A DNA stretch of 64,000 bases from Ideonella aquatica (GCF_018069755.1 NZ_JAGQDE010000005.1:124001-188000); one strand, 5' to 3'. Counted from the stretch's first letter, positions 18,479-26,677 are shown. Notes: generated by a model not told the origin, from the letters alone. Numbers and translations are program-made.

Positions 18479-19958
18479 CGGCGGGCTCCAGGGGATCGGT
18501 CTCGATGGCTGCGGACAGTCGGGTGCCTGGCGCCCCGTCCTGTACCGACAGCTCGGCGCCCAGCGACCACAGCCGCTGCTTGATGCCGGCCAGGCCGCTG
18601 CCGCGCTGCATCGCGGCGGTCGGGTCGGCCAGGCCCACCCCATCGTCCTGCACCGACCAGCTGATGGCCAGCGCCCGCCCACCCGCGCGCAGGCGCGCGT
18701 GGATCGCCAGCTGCGCCGCGCCGGCGTGGGCATGGCGCGCGATATTGCTGAGCGCCTCCTGGCTGATGCGGTACAGCACCATCGCGGTGTCCGGGCTGAG
18801 CCGCGCCGCTTCGGCCGCAGTGTCCCAGTCCAGGCACTGGCCGCGCTCGTCATCCAGCCGCAGCACCAGGCTCAGGCGGGTGGCATCGGCCGCGCCGCGC
18901 GGCCAGGCGCGCTGCAGCGCATCGAGCATGTGGCCCAGGCTCAGCAGGGTCGGGTTGTCATCGGTGCCGGGCGGGCGCAGACGTGCCAGCACGCCACGCA
19001 CGTCCTGCTGGATCGTCTCGCACTGCTGAGCCATCTCGCGCGCCACGCCGGCCAACTCGTCCTGGCTGGCCAGCCTGCGCTGCAGCCAGGCTGCGTTGGC
19101 GCGCAGCGCGGTCAAGTGCTGGCCGAACTCGTCGTGCAGCTCCTGGGCCAGGCGTTGGCGCTCTTCCTCCTGCAGCACCTGCAGTTGCCGGGCCAACTGA
19201 CGCCGCTGGGCGTGGGCAGTGGCCAGGTCGCCGTCAAGGCCTCGCAGTGCCTGGGCGATGGTCTCCAGCTCGGCCACCGGCATTGCCGGCAATCGGCGCA
19301 CGCCGGGATGGCGGCCTTCGCCGTCGCCCATCTCGCCGATCGCCGAGACCAGTCGGGCCAGTGGCGCAAAGGCCTTCCGCGTGTTCCAGCCGATCGCGGC
19401 CAGCATGCCCAGCACCACCAGGGTCAGCAGCAGTGTGTCGGCGCCCAGACCGATCAGTGCCTCGACACGCTCGCTCTGCGGCCGGGCCGTCAGCGCCACA
19501 TGCCAGGCATCACCCATCGGGCGCGGCTGGATCCAGGCCACCGTGAACGAAGGCGTGTCGCCAAACAGCGCTTCACCGGCCGCCAGCATCTGCTGCACGG
19601 CGGCGGGCAACTGCTCCTCGGGCTCGGCCAGCAGCAGCGTGGCGCCGGCCGCATCGGTCACGCGCAGCTGCAGATGGCGGGTGGGACCGTCATCCGGGCC
19701 GGGTGCCAGCAGGCGCCGCGCGCGCTGTGCATCGGGCATGGCGCTGGCACTGGCCAGGCGCTCGAACAGCCCGGCCAGCGAGCGCGCGCCTTCCAGCTCC
19801 TCGTCCACATCGCCGGCCATGCGCGCCAGGCCCAGCACGGCCCACAGCACAATCCCGGCGATCGCCACCCAGGCCGCGCGACGCATCACCAGCCGAGGCA
19901 GCGTCAACGGGAAATCGGGAACTCTTCCCGCGACATCAGGAACTTGGCTTGCTTCCAT
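18471..19958 (-). CDS. Membrane histidine kinase of the NarX/HisKA_3 family
   Basis: Up to 495 residues. First helix about residues 28-46, a periplasmic sensor loop of roughly 125 residues, a second helix about 172-190, a HAMP-like linker and coiled coil, then a HisKA_3 dimerisation domain with phospho-acceptor His275 in AQELHDEFGQ. The ATPase domain has the N-box ISQEALSNIARHA and G-boxes DDGVGL and GSGLAGI. The ATG at 19958 lacks a clear ribosome site. The ATG at 19886 is an alternative that would free palindrome site A from coding sequence. The unknown periplasmic ligand could be metal or alcohol. Confidence 0.9.
   Translation of the reverse strand: MEASQVPDVAGRVPDFPLTLPRLVMRRAAWVAIAGIVLWAVLGLARMAGDVDEELEGARSLAGLFERLASASAMPDAQRARRLLAPGPDDGPTRHLQLRVTDAAGATLLLAEPEEQLPAAVQQMLAAGEALFGDTPSFTVAWIQPRPMGDAWHVALTARPQSERVEALIGLGADTLLLTLVVLGMLAAIGWNTRKAFAPLARLVSAIGEMGDGEGRHPGVRRLPAMPVAELETIAQALRGLDGDLATAHAQRRQLARQLQVLQEEERQRLAQELHDEFGQHLTALRANAAWLQRRLASQDELAGVAREMAQQCETIQQDVRGVLARLRPPGTDDNPTLLSLGHMLDALQRAWPRGAADATRLSLVLRLDDERGQCLDWDTAAEAARLSPDTAMVLYRISQEALSNIARHAHAGAAQLAIHARLRAGGRALAISWSVQDDGVGLADPTAAMQRGSGLAGIKQRLWSLGAELSVQDGAPGTRLSAAIETDPLEPADA
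19916..19930. promoter_or_regulatory. CGGGA-N5-TCCCG palindrome, site A, upstream of the TonB receptor
   Basis: CGGGAACTCTTCCCG ends 68 bp before the receptor start and lies within or just ahead of the divergent kinase gene, depending on the kinase start. Same arms and nearly the same centre as sites B and D. Confidence 0.65.
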
Positions 19959-19998
19959 CGGTATTCAGTCCAATCAGCGTTCCAAGGAGACAAGTTCC

Positions 19999-22338
19999 AT
20001 GCCCGCTCCCCACCGGGTTCACCCTGAAACCCGTTGCGCATTGTCCGTGCGCCTGGCGCTGTGCAGTGCCGCCTGGCTGGCCTCGGCCACCCCGCTGTGG
20101 GCACAGCCCGTGGCGCAGCAGGTGGAGGTGGTCGGCACGTCACCGCTGCCCGGACAAGGCGTGGACCGCAACGCCCTGCCCTACAGCACGCAGGTCGTGC
20201 GCCGCGGCGCGCTGGACGAGGCCCAGGCCGACAACGCCACCGATTTCCTCTCGCGCCGGGTGCCCGGCGCCCAGGTCAACGACATCCAGGGCAGCCCCTT
20301 CCAAGGCGACCTGACCTTCCGCGGCTACAGAGCCTCCGGCATTCTGGGCGCGGCACAAGGTGTCTCGGTCTATGTGGACGGTGTGCGCTTCAACGAACCT
20401 TTCGGTGACGTCGTCAACTGGGACATGGTGCCCGAGTTCGCGCTGCACAGCCTGTCACTGGTGCCCGGTGCCAACCCGGCCTTCGGCCTGAACACGCTGG
20501 GCGGCGCGCTGTCGCTGACCACCGCCACCGGCCTGACCGCACCCGGCCTGCGCGGCGAGGCCGCGCTGGGCAGCTTCGGCCGCAAGAAGTTCGAGCTGTC
20601 GCACGGCGGCAGCCATGCCGATGGCTGGCACCACTACGCCGGCATCGGCCTGTTCGACGAAACCGGCTGGCGTGACCACTCCGATGGCCGCCTGGCCAAT
20701 GGGCTGTTCAAGCTCGGCCGGCAACTGGGCAACGATGACTTCACGCTCAGCCTGCAGGCCGGCCAGAGCCGTCTGGTGGGCAACGGCCTGGTGCCGCTGG
20801 TCACGCTGGATGAGGACGGCGCCCGCACGCCGGACCTCGGCAGCCTGGACCGTGCCGCCGTCTACACCCACCCCGACCTGACACGCAACCGCTTGTTGCA
20901 GCTCAGCGGCCAGTGGCGGCGCCAGCTCGACGAGCACACCACGCTGGAGTCGCTGGTCTACCTGCGTGACTCCCGCCGCACAACGATCAACGGCGACGAG
21001 GCCGATGATGACGACGGCGACGGCGACGAAGGCGGCGCGCGCCAGCAGCCCCTGGCCGAGGAAGACGAGCCCAACGCCTCGTTCAACCGCACCGCCACGC
21101 GGCAGAAGTCAGCGGGAGTGGCGATGGCGCTGTCAGGCCGGCTGGGCGCCCACCAGTGGCAGGTGGGTGCGGCGGCCGACCATGCCTCGGTCAGCTACGA
21201 GCAGACCGAGCAGGCGGGCGTTTTCGACGATACGCGCGGCGTGCTGCCTGTGGCAGGCGAGGACACCGAGCTCAGCGCGCGGGTCAGCGGCAGTTCGACC
21301 AGTGCCGGCCTGTATGCCAGCGACACCTGGCAGGTGGCCGCGGACACCCACCTGACCGGCACCGTGCGCATCAACTGGGCCCAGGTGGGCAACACCTTGT
21401 CCTCGGTCGATGACGACACCGGCGAGTTCGAGGCCCACCCGCACGAGCGTTTCCGCTACACCAGTGTCAACCCGGCGCTGGGCGTGGCACATCGACTGAG
21501 CCCGGCGTTGACAGTGTTCGCCAACCTGGCCCGCAACAACCGCGTGCCCACCGTGATCGAGCTGGGCTGCGCCGATCCTGAGGAGCCGTGCCGCCTGCCC
21601 GCCGGCCTGCAGGCTGATCCGTACCTGAAGCAGGTCATCGCCACCAGCGCCGAGGCCGGCGCGCGCTTCACGCTGCCAGGCGGCGTCAAAGGCAGCATCA
21701 CCGCTTACCGCACCAACAACCGCAACGACATCCTGTTCCGCAGCACCAGTGTGACGGGTCAGCTGGGCTACTTCGCCAACTTCCCGCGGACACGGCACCA
21801 AGGGCTCGATGTCGAGGCCCAGTGGAAGCTCGGTACGGTGGAGATGACGGCCGCCTACAGCCATCTGGAGGCCACCTACCAGGCCCATGGCGTCTTGCGG
21901 ATGGGCGAGCGCAACGTGACGATCACCCCAGGCACCCGCATCGCCGGTCTGCCGCGCCACCAGTTCAAGTTCAGTGCCGACTGGCGAGTGGGTGGCGGCT
22001 GGAGCGTGGGCGCCGACCTGCAGGCCCTGTCCGGCCGCAGCGTGGCCGGCAACGAGGACGGTCTGCTGGAGGATGGCGATGACGAGCGGGTCGACCTGAG
22101 CCTGCCGGGCTACGCGCTGGTGAACCTGCGTACCTCGTGGAAGCCGGCCCAGTTCAAGGGACTGGAGCTGTTCGGGCGCATCACCAACGTCTTCAACCGC
22201 CGCTATGCCAGCTTCGGCGCGCTGGCCGCGACGCAGTTCGATGCGCAGGGGCAGTACGTGGGGGCCGAGACCGAGGCGCTGTTCGTCGCGCCCGGTGCAC
22301 CGCGTGCCTTCCAGGTGGGCGTGCGCTGGCAGTTCTGA
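19999..22338 (+). CDS. TonB-dependent outer-membrane receptor of the rare-earth/alcohol island
   Basis: 779 residues, signal peptide ending near PLWAQP, then a plug domain with the TonB-receptor hallmarks YSTQVVRRGALDEAQ, RRVPGAQVND and VYVDGVRF, and a 22-strand barrel ending in aromatic WQF. Acidic stretches stand out: residues 333-344 contain DDDDGDGDE with a second cluster EEDEPN some 10 residues later, and another (EDGLLEDGDDERVD) lies late in the barrel. These could form cation-binding extracellular loops. AAGGAG precedes the ATG at 19999. Given neighbours, a lanthanide or lanthanophore receptor is the leading inference; copper or siderophore uptake cannot be excluded. Confidence 0.85.
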   Translation: MPAPHRVHPETRCALSVRLALCSAAWLASATPLWAQPVAQQVEVVGTSPLPGQGVDRNALPYSTQVVRRGALDEAQADNATDFLSRRVPGAQVNDIQGSPFQGDLTFRGYRASGILGAAQGVSVYVDGVRFNEPFGDVVNWDMVPEFALHSLSLVPGANPAFGLNTLGGALSLTTATGLTAPGLRGEAALGSFGRKKFELSHGGSHADGWHHYAGIGLFDETGWRDHSDGRLANGLFKLGRQLGNDDFTLSLQAGQSRLVGNGLVPLVTLDEDGARTPDLGSLDRAAVYTHPDLTRNRLLQLSGQWRRQLDEHTTLESLVYLRDSRRTTINGDEADDDDGDGDEGGARQQPLAEEDEPNASFNRTATRQKSAGVAMALSGRLGAHQWQVGAAADHASVSYEQTEQAGVFDDTRGVLPVAGEDTELSARVSGSSTSAGLYASDTWQVAADTHLTGTVRINWAQVGNTLSSVDDDTGEFEAHPHERFRYTSVNPALGVAHRLSPALTVFANLARNNRVPTVIELGCADPEEPCRLPAGLQADPYLKQVIATSAEAGARFTLPGGVKGSITAYRTNNRNDILFRSTSVTGQLGYFANFPRTRHQGLDVEAQWKLGTVEMTAAYSHLEATYQAHGVLRMGERNVTITPGTRIAGLPRHQFKFSADWRVGGGWSVGADLQALSGRSVAGNEDGLLEDGDDERVDLSLPGYALVNLRTSWKPAQFKGLELFGRITNVFNRRYASFGALAATQFDAQGQYVGAETEALFVAPGAPRAFQVGVRWQF

Positions 22339-22369
22339 CCACCCCCAGCGCCGGGCGGCGGCCGGCCGG

Positions 22370-22999
22370 TCACGGGCCGGTCAGGCCGCGCTCGGTGGCC
22401 AGGCGCATCAGACGAAAGTCGTTGCGCTCGTCGAGTTTCTGCCGCACGCGCGACATGGTGTTGTAGACGGTCTTCTCGCTGATGTGCAGCGAGCGTGCGA
22501 TGGCCTCGTGGTCCAGGCCGCTGGTGGCCAGACGCAGCACCTCGAATTCGCGCGGCGTCAGATGGCTGAAGGGGTCGAGGCCGGCATCGACCTGGTTCAG
22601 GCTGGCCTGGGCCACCTCGGCATTGAAGACCCGCTGGCCGGCGGCAATGCGCCGCAGCGCCGCGATCACCGCAGCCGGGTCGCAGTCCTTGGTCAGGTAG
22701 CCCTGCACGCCCAGGCGCATGGCCTGCAGCATGAAGGCTGGCTGGTCGTGCATCGTGAACACCAGGATGCGCAGGCGCTCATCGCGCTCGCGCAGGCGGC
22801 GGATCGCCTCCATGCCGCTGTCGCCCTTGAGGCTGAGGTCGACCACGGCCACATCCACCTCGTGATGGCGCAGCGCCTCGCAGGCCTGGGCCGAGGTGGC
22901 CGCCTCGGCCACCACCTCCATGTCGGGCTCGCTGCCGATCCAGCGCCGGTAGCCGTCGCGCACCACCGCATGGTCGTCCAGCAGCAGCACACGGATCAT
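22370..22999 (-). CDS. Orphan NarL/LuxR-type response regulator (ExaE/PedR-like)
   Basis: 209 residues from the ATG at 22999 (other ATGs at 23011 and 23035 are in frame). Receiver with LLDDH, phospho-acceptor Asp54 in VVDLSLKG and Lys in GYLTKDC, then a LuxR helix-turn-helix (LTPREFEVLRLATSGLDHEAIARSLHIS, split here by function). It has no adjacent kinase; the kinase at 18471 may serve both regulators. It is transcribed away from the calcium-type dehydrogenase, whose upstream region holds palindrome site C. Comparable regulators switch ped/exa genes in Pseudomonas. Confidence 0.9.
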   Translation of the reverse strand: MIRVLLLDDHAVVRDGYRRWIGSEPDMEVVAEAATSAQACEALRHHEVDVAVVDLSLKGDSGMEAIRRLRERDERLRILVFTMHDQPAFMLQAMRLGVQGYLTKDCDPAAVIAALRRIAAGQRVFNAEVAQASLNQVDAGLDPFSHLTPREFEVLRLATSGLDHEAIARSLHISEKTVYNTMSRVRQKLDERNDFRLMRLATERGLTGP

Positions 23000-23255
23000 G
23001 GTTGGCCCGGGGTCCAGGTTCATCGCAGTCGTCATTCGGCAAAGGGTTTTCCAGCGGCCGCGGGGTCCGATGCTCCACGGCGCAACGCCTTCTGTGTACT
23101 GCAAAGCGCGGTCCTGAAACACCCGTTGTACCCGGGAAAGAGTCCCGCCGTTGCGAGGAATGGGTCCCGCACCCGCGGGTGCTCGGATTCCTAGACTGCG
23201 CCCCGCTCACTGGCATCCCGCCAGCCTGCTTTTGACCCACGACGAGGAGACCCCG
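23000..23255. other. Regulatory intergenic region between the orphan regulator and the calcium-type dehydrogenase
   Basis: About 256 bp with no credible gene. It contains palindrome site C at 23133-23147 and a weaker half-site (GAGGA-N5-TCCCG) at 23156-23170. A TGGCA...GC sequence at 23211-23225 resembles a sigma-54 promoter only loosely. No confident sigma-70 promoter could be placed. Confidence 0.6.
23133..23147. promoter_or_regulatory. CGGGA-N5-TCCCG palindrome, site C, upstream of the calcium-type dehydrogenase
   Basis: CGGGAAAGAGTCCCG, 108 bp before the dehydrogenase ATG; its reverse complement reads CGGGACTCTTTCCCG, close to the other three sites. Confidence 0.6.
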
Positions 23256-25136
23256 ATGACCCCCGTGCCCCTGCGCGGCGCCGCCCCGCGCCAGCCCCGC
23301 TTCACCCCGACCCTGATCGCCCTGGCCTTGGCCGGCCTGACGGCGACGCCGGCACTGGCCAGCCAGTCGGTGAGCTGGGACGACATCGCCAACGACCACG
23401 CCACCACCGGCGACGTGCTCAGCTACGGCTTGGGCCTGAAGGCGCAACGCCACAGCCCGGCCAAGCAAATCAACACCAAGACGGTGAAGAACCTGGTGCC
23501 GGCCTGGAGCTTCAGCTTCGGCGGTGAAAAGCAGCGCGGCCAGGAGGCCCAGGCGCTGGTGCATGACGGCGTGATCTATGTCACCGCCTCGTACTCGCGC
23601 TTCTATGCGCTCGACGCCAAGACCGGCAAGCAGCTCTGGGCCTACGAGCATCGCCTGCCCGACGACATCCGTCCCTGCTGCGATGTGGTCAACCGCGGCC
23701 CGGCGATCTACGGCAACAAGGTCTACTTCGGCACGCTCGATGCGCGCATGCTGGCGCTCGACAAGGACACCGGCAAGGTGGTGTGGAACGAGAAGTTCGC
23801 CGACCACAAGTTGGGCTACACCATGACCGGCGCGCCCTTCATCGTCAAGGACAGCAAGAGCGGCAAGGTGCTGCTGGTGCACGGCAGCTCGGGCGACGAG
23901 TTCGGCGTCGTGGGCTGGCTGTTCGCCCGCGACCCCGACACCGGGGCCGAGGTCTGGGCGCGGCCGATGGTCGAGGGCCATCGCGGTCGCCTGAACGGTC
24001 AGGACAGCACCTACTCGGGCGACCCCAAGGCGCCCAGCTGGCCGCGTGACAAGGACGGCAAGCTGGTCGAGGCCTGGCACCAGGGCGGCGGCGCCCCGTG
24101 GCAGACCGCCACCTTCGACGTCGAGACCAACACCGTGGTCATCGGCACCGGCAACCCGGCGCCCTGGAACACCTGGAAGCGCACCAAGGAGGGCGACGAC
24201 CCGCGCAACTGGGACAGCCTGTTCACCAGCGGCCAGGCCTATGTCGACGCGTCCACCGGCGACCTCAAGGGCTTCTTCCAGCACACGCCCAACGACGCCT
24301 GGGACTTCAGCGGCAACAACTCGGTGCTGCTGTTCGAGTACAAGAACCAGGACGGCAAGCTGGTCAAGGCCAGCGCGCACGCCGACCGCAACGGCTTCTT
24401 CTTCGTCACCGACCGCGAGCGCCTGGCCAACGGCGCCGGCATGGCCGGCAAGCCCACCGGTCTGATCGGCGCCTGGCCCTTCGTCGAAGGCATCACCTGG
24501 GCCAGCGGCTTCGATCTGAAGTCGGGCAAACCGATCGAGCGAGGCAACCGCCCGCCCATGCCTGAGGCCGGCGCCGAAAAGGGCAAGTCGGTCTTCGTCT
24601 CGCCGCCCTTCCTGGGCGGCACGAACTGGATGCCGATGTCCTATTCGCCCGACACGGGCCTGTTCTACATCCCTGGCAACCACTGGGCGATGGACTACTG
24701 GACCGAGAACGTCACCTACAAGGCCGGCAGCGCCTACCTGGGCCAGGGCTTCCGCATCAAGCGCCTGTACGACGACCATGTCGGCATCCTGCGTGCGATC
24801 GACCCGAAGAACGGCAAGATCGTCTGGCAGAAGAAGGAGAAGTTCCCGCTGTGGGCCGGCACCCTGACCACCGCCGGCGGCCTGCTGATCACCGGCACCT
24901 CCGACGGCTACGTCAAGGCCTTCGACGCCAAGACCGGCGAGGAGCTGTGGCACTTCCAGACCGGCTCCGGCGTGGTCAGCGTGCCCATCACCTGGGAGCA
25001 GGACGGCGAGCAGTACCTGGGCCTGTCCAGCGGCTACGGCGGCGCCGTGCCGCTGTGGGGTGGTGACATGGCCGACCTGACCAGGCAGGTGACCCAGGGC
25101 GGCAGCTACTGGGTCTTCAAGCTGCCCAAGCGGTGA
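23256..25136 (+). CDS. exaA: PQQ-dependent alcohol dehydrogenase, calcium-type (ExaA/PedE family)
   Basis: 626 residues, signal peptide ending near PALASQ; periplasmic eight-bladed quinoprotein oxidising primary alcohols. Metal and catalytic residues can be placed: Glu215 (SSGDEFG), Asn300 (GTGNPAPWN) and catalytic Asp350 in NDAWDFSGNN. The residue two after the catalytic Asp is Ser352; lanthanide enzymes have Asp there, so this is a calcium-type enzyme. The adjacent-cysteine disulfide is seen in RPCCDVVN, and the ending GGDMADLTRQV is typical of ExaA. The pentapeptide gene overlaps its stop (GTGA). The WDFSGNNS variant of the usual GNNE is a small oddity. Electrons should pass to a PedF-type cytochrome. 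Confidence 0.93.
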   Translation: MTPVPLRGAAPRQPRFTPTLIALALAGLTATPALASQSVSWDDIANDHATTGDVLSYGLGLKAQRHSPAKQINTKTVKNLVPAWSFSFGGEKQRGQEAQALVHDGVIYVTASYSRFYALDAKTGKQLWAYEHRLPDDIRPCCDVVNRGPAIYGNKVYFGTLDARMLALDKDTGKVVWNEKFADHKLGYTMTGAPFIVKDSKSGKVLLVHGSSGDEFGVVGWLFARDPDTGAEVWARPMVEGHRGRLNGQDSTYSGDPKAPSWPRDKDGKLVEAWHQGGGAPWQTATFDVETNTVVIGTGNPAPWNTWKRTKEGDDPRNWDSLFTSGQAYVDASTGDLKGFFQHTPNDAWDFSGNNSVLLFEYKNQDGKLVKASAHADRNGFFFVTDRERLANGAGMAGKPTGLIGAWPFVEGITWASGFDLKSGKPIERGNRPPMPEAGAEKGKSVFVSPPFLGGTNWMPMSYSPDTGLFYIPGNHWAMDYWTENVTYKAGSAYLGQGFRIKRLYDDHVGILRAIDPKNGKIVWQKKEKFPLWAGTLTTAGGLLITGTSDGYVKAFDAKTGEELWHFQTGSGVVSVPITWEQDGEQYLGLSSGYGGAVPLWGGDMADLTRQVTQGGSYWVFKLPKR

Positions 25137-25663
25137 GCGCGCCGGCCCTGATGCGGGCCGCGGCGGTGAAGGTGGTCAACGGCTGCCACCTCTGGCCCTA
25201 TGCCCAGTGCCCCGGCGCTGACCTGCGCGGCGCCGATCTGGTCGGCCTGGACCTGCGAGGCGTCGATTTCACCGGCGCCGACCTGCGCGGAGCGGATCTG
25301 CGCTCGGCCAACTTGGCCGGGGCCTTTCTGGACCGGGCCGACCTCAGCGGCGCCAGCGCCTTTGCCCTGAATGCGCCGGGGGTGTCGATGCGCGGCGCCC
25401 GGCTGGTCCGGGCGAAGCTGCAGCAGGCCCGGCTGTTTCGCGCCGACCTCAGCGGCACCGACTGCACCGAGACGGACTTCGAGGCCGCCCGCCTCAACAT
25501 GACCCAGTTCGTCGGTGCGCGCCTGGTGCGGGCCGAGTTGCAGGAGGCCAAGTTCGTGACCGCCAATCTGCGCGACGCCGTGTTCCAGGACAACCACCTG
25601 AAGTTCACGATCTTTCCCGATGCCGAGATGGGTGGCTGCAGCGGCTGCCCGAAGGATTGGTGA
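25133..25663 (+). CDS. Pentapeptide-repeat protein of the PQQ dehydrogenase cluster
   Basis: 176 residues from a GTG overlapping the dehydrogenase stop (an ATG at 25151 is the alternative). Pentapeptide repeats A(D/N)LxG run from about residue 29 to 150, for example GADLRGADLVGLDLRG, predicting a right-handed quadrilateral helix. Cysteines cluster at both ends (GCHLWPYAQC and GGCSGCPKDW). A pentapeptide protein also sits beside pedE in Pseudomonas, so the association is conserved, but its role is not known. No signal peptide is evident. Its stop overlaps the next start (TGATG). Confidence 0.85.
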   Translation: MSAPALMRAAAVKVVNGCHLWPYAQCPGADLRGADLVGLDLRGVDFTGADLRGADLRSANLAGAFLDRADLSGASAFALNAPGVSMRGARLVRAKLQQARLFRADLSGTDCTETDFEAARLNMTQFVGARLVRAELQEAKFVTANLRDAVFQDNHLKFTIFPDAEMGGCSGCPKDW

Positions 25664-26160
25664 TGCCCATACGACACTGGCACCAGGCCGGGCTCCTGCT
25701 GGCGCTGGCCGGGCCGCTGAGCGGCGCCCTGGCCGAGCGGCTGGCCCCGCCCCCAGGCCTGACCCCGCTGGGCGAGGCCGCGCGCCTGCCCAACCCCTAC
25801 CGCGGCCAGCCGGCCGCCATCCAGGCCGGCCAGGCGGCCTACGAGGAGCACTGCGCGGCCTGCCACGGCGAGCAGGCCAGCCGGGCAGTGGCCGAGGGCC
25901 CCGACCTGCGCCGGCTCAACAGCGCCTGCCGGCGACTGACCGATGCGGCCTTGCAGGCGCACTGCCTGCGCGACGTCGACGCCTACTTCCTGCGCTCGGT
26001 CCACGAGGGCAAGCGCCGGGCCGGCCTGATGCACATGCCGGCCTGGCAGGGCGTGCTGCCGCAGGAGACGATCTGGGCCATCCGCAGCTTCACCGAGTCA
26101 CGGCCGCTGCCGCCACCGCGGACGCTGCCGGACCTGCCGCCGGTCGAGCCCGACCGCTGA
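25663..26160 (+). CDS. Second PedF-type cytochrome c550
   Basis: 165 residues, signal peptide ending near SGALAER, one haem site CAACH, and a likely Met ligand in LMHMPAWQGVL. It shares with the cytochrome at 5850 the order NPYRG...CxxCH...DLRxLN...C...C...MPxxxGVLxQExIWAI, so the two are paralogues. It is co-transcribed with the calcium-type dehydrogenase and pentapeptide genes, so it is probably that enzyme's own electron acceptor. Proline-rich C-terminal tail of about 20 residues not present in the other copy. Confidence 0.88.
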   Translation: MPIRHWHQAGLLLALAGPLSGALAERLAPPPGLTPLGEAARLPNPYRGQPAAIQAGQAAYEEHCAACHGEQASRAVAEGPDLRRLNSACRRLTDAALQAHCLRDVDAYFLRSVHEGKRRAGLMHMPAWQGVLPQETIWAIRSFTESRPLPPPRTLPDLPPVEPDR

Positions 26161-26164
26161 GCGC

Positions 26165-26200
26165 ACAAGCGCCCAAGCGCCCAAGCGACCAAGCGCTCAA
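26165..26200. repeat. Short tandem repeat between cytochrome and lanmodulin genes
   Basis: Four to five imperfect copies of an 8-9 bp unit (CAAGCGCC and variants CAAGCGAC, CAAGCGCT) fill the 53-bp gap between two converging genes. It may be a slippage product or part of a transcription stop; no function is asserted. Confidence 0.6.
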
Positions 26201-26213
26201 GCGCCACAGCGCC

Positions 26214-26627
26214 TCAGCGGATCAGCTTGAGCAGCGCGCGGCCGGCCGGGCTCTGGAGTTCCTTGAGGTCCACCGTGCCGTCGTTGTCGGGGTTGGCGGC
26301 CTTGAAGCGCGCCTCGACGATCGTCAGGTACTCGGCCTTGTCCAGCGTGCCGTCCTTGTCGGGATCGGCCTTGGCGAAGTCGGCCTTGGAAATGCCCAGT
26401 CCGTGCACCTCCTTGCGGTCGAGCGTGCCGTCCTTGTCCTTTTCGAGGCGGTCGAACTTGGCCTCGGCGGCCTTCTTGATTTCGGCCATGTCGAGCGTGC
26501 CGTCGTTGTCCGGGTCCTGGGCCTTGAGCCAGGCGGCCAGGTCGGCCCCCTTGGCCTGCGTCACCGCAGGGAAAGCGGCCAGCGTCGCGGCCAGGCACAG
26601 GGACGAGAGAATCAGCTTGCGTGTCAT
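26214..26627 (-). CDS. lanM: Lanmodulin, periplasmic lanthanide-binding EF-hand protein
   Basis: 137 residues: signal peptide ending VTQA at about residue 25, then a 112-residue mature protein, the same size as Methylobacterium lanmodulin. Four EF-hand loops lie at 38-49 (DPDNDGTLDMAE), 62-73 (EKDKDGTLDRKE), 88-99 (DPDKDGTLDKAE) and 112-123 (NPDNDGTVDLKE). Lanmodulin hallmarks are all present: Pro at loop position 2 (in three loops), Asp at position 9, only 12-14 residues between loops, and the C-terminal SPAGRALLKLIR. Calmodulin-like calcium proteins have none of these. Loop 2 deviates, with Glu at position 1 and Lys at 2. The ATG at 26627 follows AAGGAG; a longer frame upstream is not needed. 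It probably buffers or ferries lanthanides in the periplasm for the adjacent Asp-x-Asp dehydrogenase. Confidence 0.95.
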   Translation of the reverse strand: MTRKLILSSLCLAATLAAFPAVTQAKGADLAAWLKAQDPDNDGTLDMAEIKKAAEAKFDRLEKDKDGTLDRKEVHGLGISKADFAKADPDKDGTLDKAEYLTIVEARFKAANPDNDGTVDLKELQSPAGRALLKLIR

Positions 26628-26662
26628 GGGGTGGGCTCCTTCCCCGGCAACCGGCCGGGTGC

Positions 26663-26677
26663 CAGGAAATTGTCCCG
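26663..26677. promoter_or_regulatory. Degenerate CGGGA-N5-TCCCG-like site upstream of lanmodulin
   Basis: CAGGAAATTGTCCCG matches the island palindrome with one arm mismatch. It lies between the proposed sigma-54 promoter and the lanM start, a position that would suit repression more than activation. Could be chance. Confidence 0.35.

Noticed and set aside
23211-23225. Sigma-54-like sequence before the calcium-type dehydrogenase
   Set aside because: Only TGGCA and a GC at correct spacing are present; the rest of the -12 element is missing and the leader would be about 20 nt.
22779-24953. 724-codon open frame on the minus strand
   Set aside because: Antisense shadow of the calcium-type dehydrogenase, whose active-site motifs are unmistakable on the plus strand.
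26214-26627. Calmodulin-like or calcium-buffer EF-hand protein
   Set aside because: Pro at loop position 2, Asp at position 9, 12-14 residue inter-loop spacing and the C-terminal motif are specific to lanmodulin.
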